Below, piece after piece: positions 1 through 5,517 of a DNA stretch of 6,182 nucleotides. The notes beneath the pieces were generated by a model. It was not told the origin of the DNA. It did no database searches and saw nothing but the letters and a program-made list of their open reading frames with translations. The position numbers were made by a program, and so were the translations under genes. Source of the stretch: Betaproteobacteria bacterium (lineage in GTDB: Bacteria > Pseudomonadota > Gammaproteobacteria > Burkholderiales > SG8-41); contig JANXSE010000023.1 in assembly GCA_025356695.1 (NCBI GenBank), positions 1-6,182 on the forward strand, read 5' to 3'. The number at the start of each line of letters is the position of its first letter. Position 1 is the stretch's first letter.

Positions 1-26
1 GACATATTTCGTAGCGCGATCATGGC

Positions 27-860
27 ATGCTAAAACTTGCCCCGTATATTGCTGCTTTTTTATTTATTGCCTTGTGCTTTGGGGCGCTCTCTTATCAGCA
101 TCATGAAATAAACTTAGAAAGGGCCAACGCTGAGCAGGCAGAAAAGAAAAAGGCCGATCCCGAGAAACAAAATGAAAAGCCCTCCAAAGCAAAACAGGGA
201 ACTACGGAAAATCCGATTGTCGTTAGCGTGCTCACCGGCCTTAACGAGCAAACAGAATCCAAAGGGGCAAAGGAATACGAGGGCCATTACTCCGCAGAAT
301 GGAATCTTGTTTATATAACCATTTTCCTCACCGCGTTTACCCTCGGGCTGATGATTTACACCGCCTTGCTGTGGGGCGCCGGCGAGGTGAATGCCAAGCG
401 GCAATTGAGGGCCTATCTTTCTGTTACCGCGGCCAACATTAGCAACATTGAAACTGCTGGAGAAATAACCGCTACAATCATTTTTAAAAACTGCGGGCAA
501 ACTCCAGCCCGTGGCGTTCATAAAATTTCCGGATTGATGTGGACAAATTTTCCACTTGTTGACGACCTCGATTCCGAAGTTACGAAGCAAATTAATAACC
601 CTCTTTTCCCTAAAAGCAAAGAGATTATCGGGCCGGGCTGCGAAACCCACGACATTATTATTTCCCCAAGAGGGCTTACAGCCACCGAAATTGCGGCTGT
701 AAAGGCAGGCACTCACGCTGTTTATATTTACGGGGAACACCGCTATTTTGATATTTTCGATAAACCGCACTTCACCAAATTTAAATACTTCACTGGTGGT
801 AGCGTTGGCGTTAGAAACCGCAAACTGATTGCATATAAGGAGGGTAACGAAGCCGATTAA
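27..860 (+). CDS. Two-helix membrane protein of unknown function
   Basis: A 277-residue protein with no function I can name. It has a hydrophobic helix at about residues 5-22, then a highly charged Lys/Glu/Gln-rich stretch (about 28-57), a second helix at about 94-117, and a soluble C-terminal domain of about 155 residues. That domain carries RQLRAY (125-130), FKNCGQTPA (153-161) and a GEHRYFDIFDKPHFTKF segment (236-252). From memory, the same order of motifs (RAY, then N-x-GQTPA, then a YG...Y.D.F...H.T.F segment) occurs in many proteobacterial hypothetical membrane proteins; this is an unverified family impression. The start is well fixed: an in-frame TAG at 12-14 leaves the ATG at 27 as the only ATG start. 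No Shine-Dalgarno sequence is visible upstream. Base composition is much more AT-rich than the genes to the right, and codons ending in A/T are common, which suggests lateral acquisition. A strong terminator follows about 100 bases after the stop. Confidence 0.8.
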   Translation: MLKLAPYIAAFLFIALCFGALSYQHHEINLERANAEQAEKKKADPEKQNEKPSKAKQGTTENPIVVSVLTGLNEQTESKGAKEYEGHYSAEWNLVYITIFLTAFTLGLMIYTALLWGAGEVNAKRQLRAYLSVTAANISNIETAGEITATIIFKNCGQTPARGVHKISGLMWTNFPLVDDLDSEVTKQINNPLFPKSKEIIGPGCETHDIIISPRGLTATEIAAVKAGTHAVYIYGEHRYFDIFDKPHFTKFKYFTGGSVGVRNRKLIAYKEGNEAD

Positions 861-953
861 AAATAGGCCCCGTAATCCTATAAAACCGGCCTGTCGCTTG
901 CACCTTAACCCGCTAGGCTTATCTCCGTCAAGTTCGGGATAATCGCCTAAATT

Positions 954-998
954 AAACGGGCCCGGTTCCGCAGAGCGCGGAGCCGGGCCTGTTTTTTT
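954..998 (+). terminator. Strong rho-independent terminator
   Basis: A 13-bp stem pairs 959-971 with 977-989 with one G-U wobble and a five-base loop (AGAGC, 972-976). It is followed by TG and seven T residues (992-998). Pairing can extend outward through the AAAC at 954-957. The stem is very GC-rich, so this is a textbook intrinsic terminator on the + strand. It most likely ends transcription of the membrane-protein gene that stops at 860, although the roughly 95-base gap would also allow a small RNA to end here. I see no promoter for such an RNA. Confidence 0.88.
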
Positions 999-1074
999 GT
1001 GGTGGTGAAGGTGAGCCTTGTAAGCAGAGATGGGGCTTTCTTGCGCATGCCCTTTCCAGAATTGATGCGGTTGT

Positions 1075-1180
1075 CGCCCCCACCCTAACCCTCCCCCGCT
1101 GCGCAGGGGAGGGGATTAAGCTTTCGCTAGTTAGCAGGTCCCTTCCCCTGCGTAAGCGGGGGAAGGATAGAATGGGGGCG
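1075..1180. repeat. Compound inverted repeat, dispersed-repeat-like
   Basis: Two imperfect arms (1075-1114 and 1140-1180) are reverse complements over about 40 bases, both ending in CGCCCCCA / TGGGGGCG. Each arm also folds on itself. The left arm pairs CCCTCCCC (1089-1096) with GGGGAGGG (1106-1113), and the right arm pairs CCTTCCCC (1141-1148) with GGGGAAGG (1159-1166). The centre is an AT-richer 25 bases. The element can thus form two small hairpins or one long one. C-rich elements of this look (CCCCCACCCTAACCCTCCCC) are common between genes in many proteobacterial genomes and behave like REP/MITE-type repeats; that comparison is from memory. It lies 47 bases past the stop of the NHL gene and may also shape that transcript's 3' end. 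It has no T-tract in either direction. Confidence 0.75.
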
Positions 1181-1227
1181 CGGGGGCATCAACGTCGCCG
1201 ACGATCGATTCGGCAATCTATTCGCCG

Positions 1228-2349
1228 CTACTCCTTCACATATTTCGTAATCCCCCTCAACTGCGCTTCCGCCGTATACACATTCCCCGCATCGTCAATC
1301 GCGATGCCTTCACCCATGGCGCCATCCGCTGAGCCCGCCACGTCATGCGGCGGAATGAACACCGTGACCTTGCCGTCCTTCAAGCTGCCGATGCGTACGC
1401 CGCGCTGCCAGCCCGGATGCACCTTGGCGGTGGATTCGGAGTCGGCAGTGTAGATGACATCGTTTTTGTCGATGGCGAGTCCGCTGCTGCGGCCGAACTC
1501 GGGGTATTCGGCGATGAATTTTCCTTCCTTAGTCATCACAACGACGCGGTGGTTGTGGCGGTCGGCAACGATGAGGCGACCCTGCGAATCGAATTCAAGG
1601 CCGTGCGGCGTGCGGAACTCGCCGGGCCCCGTGCCGGTTTTACCGAGGACGCGCAGGAATGTTCCGTTTTTGTCGAATATCGAAATGCGCGCGACGAGAT
1701 TCGGATCGCTGACATCGGTGTGGCTCTCGGCGACATAGACGTCGCCGTTCGCCGGGTCGGTGACGACATCGGTCGGATCGGTCAGCGCCGCGGGCGGATT
1801 GCCGCGCACGCCGGGCTTGCCGAGCGTCATTAGCACGCGGCCTTCGGGGCTGAATTTGACGACGACGCTGCCCTTGTTGTTTTCACCGGGAAATTTTTCG
1901 AGATCGGCCGCACTCGCAGTGCGTGAGTCGGTGACCCACACATTGCCTTCGCGATCGACATGAATGCCGTGTGGCCAGACGAACATGCCGCCGCCGAAAC
2001 TGATGATCTCCCTGCCCGTTGCATCGAAATGATGCACCGGATTGCCCTTGTGGCCGAGACAGCCCGGAATGAAACCCGGCGAGCAGCGGTCGGTCGCCCA
2101 CACCGACTTGCCGTCACGGTCGATTGCCACGCCATTCGAGCCGCCCCACGGCCGCGCTTCTTTATCGAGCTTCGCCCAATCGCGAATCACCTTGTAGGGA
2201 TTAGCGCCGCTGTTGACCGGCGGCAGATTCAGGTTTTGCGGCGTGCCGCCTTGTTGTTGCGCGTGCGCGCCGGCGAGTTGCAGTGCGAGCAGGGCGGCGC
2301 CCAAGGCAACGAACCAGATTTTGGTGAAACCCGTGATCGACGTGTTCAT
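1228..2349 (-). CDS. Exported NHL-repeat beta-propeller protein
   Basis: A 373-residue protein with a Sec-type signal peptide: a short polar N-terminus, a hydrophobic core (about 11-26) and an AHA cleavage site after residue 30. The mature part is made of NHL-like strands with the usual G(L/I)-x(A/V/F)-D-x-x-G-x-(V/I)-x-V-x-(D/E) pattern. Clear examples are at about 73-88, 117-132, 182-199, 239-263, 270-284 and 338-352, consistent with a six-bladed propeller. Related folds include SMP-30/gluconolactonase-like proteins and the peptidyl-hydroxyglycine lyase (PAL) family. Histidines sit at blade tops (PHG at 116-118 and 238-240, H200, H335), as expected for a metal-binding propeller, but enzymatic activity is not demonstrated. 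Two cysteines (89 and 97) could form a disulfide in the periplasm. The ATG has a good ribosome binding site, AAGGGGGAAG, on the minus strand. The gene is divergent from the CsbD gene and stands alone. The substrate is unknown. Confidence 0.88.
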   Translation of the reverse strand: MNTSITGFTKIWFVALGAALLALQLAGAHAQQQGGTPQNLNLPPVNSGANPYKVIRDWAKLDKEARPWGGSNGVAIDRDGKSVWATDRCSPGFIPGCLGHKGNPVHHFDATGREIISFGGGMFVWPHGIHVDREGNVWVTDSRTASAADLEKFPGENNKGSVVVKFSPEGRVLMTLGKPGVRGNPPAALTDPTDVVTDPANGDVYVAESHTDVSDPNLVARISIFDKNGTFLRVLGKTGTGPGEFRTPHGLEFDSQGRLIVADRHNHRVVVMTKEGKFIAEYPEFGRSSGLAIDKNDVIYTADSESTAKVHPGWQRGVRIGSLKDGKVTVFIPPHDVAGSADGAMGEGIAIDDAGNVYTAEAQLRGITKYVKE

Positions 2350-2654
2350 GCTTCCCCCTTATGAAAATCGGCTGGTGCGGCGTAGTGGGCTACGTTCTTC
2401 AGGGCAGTCTACCAGACGGTGAGGGGGGAATCTCCTGTGCCCGGCCGGTGCGCGGTGCAGCGGCGGTTGAAGGCGCTGCAAAGGGCGCGCCGCGGCTTTT
2501 CTCCGCATTGACCGTGATTGCAAAATGCGCACGTTATGTGTGCTGGCGCACCGTGCCGGCGCAGTTTCGCGCCCAAGCTGTGACCTGAAATTCATCGCGC
2601 GTCCTTCATTTTCAATCGCGCTGGCGATGGCGCCTACATCAGGAGCAATCGAAC
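2350..2654. other. Divergent intergenic region, NHL gene / CsbD gene
   Basis: This 305-base gap must hold the promoters for both the propeller gene (leftward) and the CsbD-DUF1328 pair (rightward). On the + strand a good -35-like TTGACC lies at 2508-2513, but nothing at 16-18 bases spacing resembles a -10 box, so I do not call a promoter. A 7-bp inverted repeat (TGCAGCG 2456-2462, CGCTGCA 2474-2480) is present and could be an operator or chance in GC-rich DNA. A copy of the local G-rich ribosome-binding motif occurs at 2422-2430 before a 24-codon frame (see findings). No larger gene is supported. Confidence 0.5.
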
Positions 2655-2837
2655 ATGAACAAGAATCAGGTCAAGGGTGTGACGAAACAAATCGTGGGCG
2701 AAGTGCAGGAAAAGGCCGGCAAGCTGGTCGGCAGCAAAGAGCAGCAGATCAAGGGTCTTGCCAAACAGATCGCAGGGACGGCGCAAAAGAGCGTCGGCGA
2801 CATCGAGCATGCCGTCGCGGAAATCAAAAAGCACTAA
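2655..2837 (+). CDS. CsbD-family stress-response protein
   Basis: A 60-residue, very hydrophilic, alanine/lysine/glutamine-rich protein. The N-terminus MNKNQVKGVTKQIVGEVQEK and the following KLVGSKEQQIKGLAKQIAGT carry the CsbD hallmark pattern (N-x-x-x-x-KG ... K-x-x-G-x-x-x-x-K-x-G-x-x-x-G-x-x-x-x-x-x-KG). Family members are usually about 55-70 residues and form a small helical bundle. They are induced by general stress in many bacteria, but the molecular role is unknown. The ATG is preceded by AGGAG (2641-2645) nine bases upstream, an acceptable if slightly long spacing. The DUF1328 gene starts 52 bases after the stop on the same strand, so the two are probably co-transcribed. The pairing is common in proteobacteria and fits a stress or envelope response. 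No cysteines and no signal peptide are present, so the protein is cytoplasmic. Confidence 0.9.
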   Translation: MNKNQVKGVTKQIVGEVQEKAGKLVGSKEQQIKGLAKQIAGTAQKSVGDIEHAVAEIKKH

Positions 2838-2889
2838 AGCATGCGCAGTTTTTTGCCTGCGCTAAACGCATCTTGAGAGGGAGCTGAAA

Positions 2890-3054
2890 ATGATCTCTTG
2901 GGCCGTCACATTTTTTGTTATTGCGCTGATCGCCGCCGTCCTGGGTTTCAGTGGCATTGCGGGTACCGCAGTCAATCTGGCGTGGATTTGCGTCATCATC
3001 GGCATTATTTTCGCCGTTGTCTTTGGTGTTGTGGGGCGCGGACCGCGCATATAA
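2890..3054 (+). CDS. DUF1328 (UPF0391) small membrane protein
   Basis: A 54-residue hydrophobic protein, easily missed because of its size. It begins MISWAVTFFVIALIAAVLGF and ends GVVGRGPRI. The pattern of a first helix running into A-A-V-L-G-F-x-G-I-A, then a second helix, then a short basic tail is typical of the DUF1328/UPF0391 (YtjA-like) family, whose members are about 50-60 residues. Two transmembrane helices are visible at about 4-20 and 27-48. The ATG has a strong ribosome binding site, AGAGGGAG (2876-2883), six bases upstream, which supports the start. It follows the CsbD gene by 52 bases on the same strand. Members of both families are often stress-induced, and the biochemical role of this one is unknown. 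A stem-loop follows eight bases after the stop. Confidence 0.9.
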   Translation: MISWAVTFFVIALIAAVLGFSGIAGTAVNLAWICVIIGIIFAVVFGVVGRGPRI

Positions 3055-3061
3055 GTTTTGT

Positions 3062-3088
3062 CGTGTGGGCAACGTCGTTGCCCACGCG
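3062..3088. terminator. Stem-loop between convergent genes
   Basis: GTGGGCAAC (3065-3073) pairs perfectly with GTTGCCCAC (3077-3085) around a three-base loop. Three more outer pairs (one of them G-U) extend the stem to 12 bp. It sits between the stop of the DUF1328 gene (3054) and the stop of the hydrolase gene (3118). A two-way terminator or transcript-stabilising hairpin is therefore plausible. There is no U-tract on either side, so it is not a classical intrinsic terminator. It could instead be a copy of a dispersed GTGGGCAAC-type palindrome. Confidence 0.5.
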
Positions 3089-3117
3089 GATCGCGCGTTA
3101 GCGGCAACCGCCCGCCG

Positions 3118-3969
3118 TCACACCGGCCGATGCGCCTTGAGGAAGGAGCGTACCTGGCGCACCGCGACGGGAATTCTTTCCTTGGGTTCTTTCCACGGGA
3201 AGATGCTGACTTCGGATTTCGGTGCGAGCATCACGGATTCCATTGCAACGGCGTACGGGTGTGCCGGCACGTCGTCCGGTAACACGAGTATGGGTGTCTG
3301 ACAGGCGCGCACGAAATCGCGCGTCACGGTGAAGACGAAGTCGGGGTTGCTGCGGTACATCTTGCCGAGGAACTTGTCGATCATCTCCATCGTGATGTCG
3401 GGCCGGCGCTTCAACAGTTCCGGCGCCCACGCCTTTAGGTTGCTTTCGGTGTAGTAGTTGGGCAATTCCGGACGGAAGCCGCTCGGTTGCGCCGCCACGG
3501 CGGCGACGACGCGTTTGGGCGCGCGCTTCAACAGGTTCCACACCATGGGGCCGCCGATGCAGAAGCCGATCACCATAAAATCTTTGACGCCCAGATGATC
3601 CAGCAGGCCGAGCTGGTCGTCGGTGTAGGCGTCCCACGGCCGGTCGATCTCAAGCGGGCCGGAGGACTGGCCCATGGCCGAGTTGCGCAGGTCACTCGTG
3701 ATGCAGCGATACTGGTCTTTGAATTCCGTCAGCGGATTGAACGGCGAGCTGCCGGTGAGGTTGGACATCGACGAATTCAAGCCGCCGCCGGGGATGATCA
3801 GCAGCGGGTAACCGTTGCCGCCCGTATCCTGATAGCAAATGCGGACGTCGCCGCGCTGGTAAAACTTCTCGCCGGCGTTTGGTTTCGCCTGTGCAAAGGC
3901 GTTCGGTGCGGCGGCCATCGCTGCGGCTGCGGCGCCGGTGGCGAGCAGAGTGCGTCTGTTGGTATCCAT
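3118..3969 (-). CDS. Tat-exported alpha/beta hydrolase, Cys nucleophile elbow
   Basis: A 283-residue alpha/beta-hydrolase-fold protein. The N-terminus NRRTLLATG has the twin arginine (R5, R6) followed by a hydrophobic alanine-rich stretch and an AFA cleavage site after residue 26, indicating folded export by the Tat system. The oxyanion-hole region is PGGGLN (60-65). The nucleophile elbow is GFCIGG (135-140), so the likely nucleophile is Cys137 rather than Ser, as in dienelactone hydrolases. The acid region is LPDD (230-233), with His237 just after it. At the place where a catalytic His is usual, the sequence reads FPWKEPKE (257-264), with no His. I recall close homologues with the same features, so this seems a subfamily trait and not damage. 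The ATG is preceded by AGGGGGGAAC on the minus strand. The gene is divergent from the acyl-CoA dehydrogenase. It is probably a hydrolase of an ester, lactone or thioester in the periplasm; the substrate is unknown. Confidence 0.88.
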   Translation of the reverse strand: MDTNRRTLLATGAAAAAMAAAPNAFAQAKPNAGEKFYQRGDVRICYQDTGGNGYPLLIIPGGGLNSSMSNLTGSSPFNPLTEFKDQYRCITSDLRNSAMGQSSGPLEIDRPWDAYTDDQLGLLDHLGVKDFMVIGFCIGGPMVWNLLKRAPKRVVAAVAAQPSGFRPELPNYYTESNLKAWAPELLKRRPDITMEMIDKFLGKMYRSNPDFVFTVTRDFVRACQTPILVLPDDVPAHPYAVAMESVMLAPKSEVSIFPWKEPKERIPVAVRQVRSFLKAHRPV

Positions 3970-3987
3970 GGTTCCCCCCTGAAAGAC

Positions 3988-4016
3988 GTGTTATTTTTGT
4001 TCGCGCACACCATCAA
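3988..4016 (-). promoter_or_regulatory. Possible weak promoter of the hydrolase gene
   Basis: Read on the minus strand, TTGATG (4016-4011) is followed after 17 bases by TAACAC (3993-3988), with an A-rich spacer end. The -35 is good (TTGA match), but the -10 matches only three of six consensus positions. It lies 18 bases upstream of the hydrolase start, leaving a very short leader containing the ribosome binding site. This is suggestive only. Confidence 0.2.
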
Positions 4017-4152
4017 ATGCAGGACTGCGGTGCGGATGACAGATTGCACGCGCGCCGGCGCGGCGTCAAATCGGCGGCGCGCAGGCGCCGGGCCGGTTTT
4101 TGCTATTCATCAAATTCCGCTTGATTGCGCGGTGTCGGCGTCGAAGTCCGGC

Positions 4153-4182
4153 GCTGAGTCGGTCGAAGCGAAGTGCTAATAT
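4153..4182 (+). promoter_or_regulatory. Possible extended -10 promoter of the dehydrogenase gene
   Basis: TGCTAATAT (4174-4182) matches an extended -10 box (TGn plus TAATAT) in an otherwise GC-rich region. A weak -35-like element (GCTGAG or CTGAGT, around 4153-4159) lies 17-18 bases upstream. Transcription would begin near 4189, giving a leader of about 25 bases ahead of the GTG start at 4214. This also argues that the true start is not the ATG at 4100. Confidence 0.35.
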
Positions 4183-4213
4183 TCCTCATAAATCAAAAAC
4201 CGGAGGAATAGTC

Positions 4214-5431
4214 GTGTACGACATCCGTTTGTCGCAGGAGCAGCGCGAGTTTCGCGACCTCGCCCGCAAGTTCGCGCAGGAGGAGATCAAACCCAAGGCG
4301 ATGCCGCTCGATCGTGAAAACGATTGGGAAAAGCGCGTGCCCTGGGGGCTGCTGAAGCAGGGCTCGCAGCTCGGTTTTCGCACCTTCGTGCTGCAGGAAG
4401 AAAACGGCGGCTCTGGCATGTCGGACCACATCACCTCGTGCCTGGTGGCCGAGGAACTGGCCGCGGGCGAACTCGGCACCGCGTATTACTTCATGCTGAC
4501 GGCGCGCCGCGCGCGCGACTGGTTCGAACTGCGCATGACGCCGGAACAGCGCGCCTACTTCATCCCCAAGTTCGTCAACGACGATCTCTACTTCACGACG
4601 GTGGCGATCCACGAACCGGAAACGGATTTCGGTTTCGATTTTTTTACTGAAACGCCGCCCAACATCCGTTTGCGCACGCAGGCCAAGCCGCAAGCCGACG
4701 GCTCGTGGATCATCAACGGCACCAAGGCCTATCAGACGGTCGGCTACCTGGCGAAGCTGATTGTGCTGCGCGCGCAGATTCCGGACGGCAGCGTGCAGTC
4801 GTTTCTGGTCGAGGGCGATACGCCCGGGCTGACGCGGCGCCCCATGTCGAAGTTCGGCCGGCGCGTTGGCGACAATGCTGCCGAGATGGTATTCGACAAT
4901 GTGCACATTCCGGCCGGACGCATACTGCCGCCGGCGCCGAAGGGGCGCACCGACATGGGCACGCACCCGACGATCGCCGCGCTGACCCTCGGTCTGGGCC
5001 GCGCCGCCTATGAAGAAACGCTGAAGTACACGCAGGAGCGCATCTCCGGCGGCAAACCCATCATCCAGCATCAGGCGGTGGGCATCACGATCGCCGACAT
5101 GGCGATGAATTTGCAGGCGGCGCGGCGCCTCATCTGGACGGCGGCGTGGGTGAAAGACCATCCGGAAGCGATCGAAGACGGCAGCGTCGAGGCCTTGCCC
5201 TACGAGCATATGGCTATCGCATTCACGGGCACCGCGGTGCAGCGGCTCACTGAGCAGGCGCTGGAACTGTTCGGCGGCGCCGGCGTGATCCAGGGCATGC
5301 CGATTGAGAAATACGTGCGCGACGCGCATGTGCAGAAACACGTTTCGTTTCCGTTTCCGTCGCGTTTCAAGATCACTGAATCGCTGGCGGGCTACAAGCG
5401 CAAGCTGGCGCCGTTTCACGGTGGTGACTAG
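4214..5431 (+). CDS. Acyl-CoA dehydrogenase family protein
   Basis: A 405-residue flavoprotein of the acyl-CoA dehydrogenase fold, expected to oxidise an acyl-CoA using FAD in the cytoplasm. The N-terminal helical domain begins LSQEQREFRDLARKFAQEEI (about 6-25). The middle beta domain has AIHEPETDFG (131-140), WIINGTKAYQTVG (165-177) and FDNVHIP (227-233). The C-terminal domain has a TQERISGGKPIIQHQ segment (273-287) and FGGAGVIQGMPIEKYVRDA (353-371). I chose the GTG at 4214 because GGAGGAA (4202-4208) sits five bases upstream. The frame runs up to an ATG at 4100, but those 38 extra residues are basic, unlike the family and without a ribosome binding site. Two departures from the classical pattern are seen. 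The usual Y-E-G-T with the catalytic Glu, a few residues after R-D-A, is V-S-F-P here (377-380). The Phe of the R-x-x-F-G-x FAD motif is also absent. The base may lie elsewhere, as in the isovaleryl/long-chain enzymes, or the activity may differ. The binding-protein gene follows after 86 bases on the same strand. Confidence 0.9.
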   Translation: MYDIRLSQEQREFRDLARKFAQEEIKPKAMPLDRENDWEKRVPWGLLKQGSQLGFRTFVLQEENGGSGMSDHITSCLVAEELAAGELGTAYYFMLTARRARDWFELRMTPEQRAYFIPKFVNDDLYFTTVAIHEPETDFGFDFFTETPPNIRLRTQAKPQADGSWIINGTKAYQTVGYLAKLIVLRAQIPDGSVQSFLVEGDTPGLTRRPMSKFGRRVGDNAAEMVFDNVHIPAGRILPPAPKGRTDMGTHPTIAALTLGLGRAAYEETLKYTQERISGGKPIIQHQAVGITIADMAMNLQAARRLIWTAAWVKDHPEAIEDGSVEALPYEHMAIAFTGTAVQRLTEQALELFGGAGVIQGMPIEKYVRDAHVQKHVSFPFPSRFKITESLAGYKRKLAPFHGGD

Positions 5432-5445
5432 AACCGGCGCACTCA

Positions 5446-5472
5446 AACAATAAGAACGATAAGAACAATATA
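5446..5472 (+). repeat. Three tandem 9-base repeats before the transporter gene
   Basis: The 9-base unit AACAATAAG (5446-5454) is followed by AACGATAAG (5455-5463) and a degenerate third copy, AACAATATA (5464-5472). It is an A-rich island in the 86-base gap between the dehydrogenase stop and the binding-protein start. It could be a regulator site in direct repeat, an upstream activating sequence, or a slippage product. No convincing -10/-35 pair was found beside it. Confidence 0.5.
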
Positions 5473-5517
5473 GGCAGTCGGTTCGTTAAAGGTTTCGCCA
5501 TACCCATGGAGGGGAAC

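Larger units (their letters stand above)
861..1227. other. Intergenic region between convergent genes
   Basis: This 367-base gap separates the 3' ends of the membrane-protein gene and the NHL propeller gene. It holds a strong intrinsic terminator (954-998) and a compound inverted repeat (1075-1180), listed separately. The remaining parts (861-953 and 999-1074) show no tRNA-like fold, no convincing open frame with a ribosome binding site, and no clear promoter. Confidence 0.7.

Noticed and set aside
114..770. A 218-codon open frame on the minus strand inside the first gene
   Set aside because: The length is notable for AT-rich DNA, but it has no Shine-Dalgarno sequence and its composition mirrors the + strand protein. 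The + frame has coherent helices and conserved motifs, so this is treated as a shadow.
870..995. Possible tRNA or small structured RNA before the terminator
   Set aside because: The GTTCGGGATAATC stretch faintly recalls a T-arm, but no cloverleaf or acceptor stem can be formed and no promoter is visible. Only the terminator hairpin is supported.
1345..1833. A 162-codon + strand frame opposite the propeller gene
   Set aside because: It is a shadow of the NHL-repeat protein; its apparent D-D-I/V-x-V repeats come from the repeated blades on the other strand.
2508..2540. Sigma-70 promoter for the CsbD gene from TTGACC at 2508
   Set aside because: The -35 is good, but the positions 16-18 bases downstream give ACGTTA-like sequence, too poor for a -10 box.
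3487..4179. A 230-codon + strand frame opposite the hydrolase gene
   Set aside because: It is antisense to the hydrolase, which has a Tat signal, nucleophile elbow and ribosome binding site. The + frame shows no domain and no ribosome binding site.
4100..4213. N-terminal extension of the acyl-CoA dehydrogenase from the ATG at 4100
   Set aside because: The extra 38 residues are Arg/Lys/Ser-rich and unlike the family. The GTG at 4214 has GGAGGAA at ideal spacing, and a likely promoter lies inside the extension.
4193..5446. A 417-codon open frame on the minus strand across the whole dehydrogenase gene
   Set aside because: It is antisense to a gene with clear family motifs, is extremely rich in Arg/His/Ala, and has no recognisable domain. 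It is a typical shadow in high-GC DNA.
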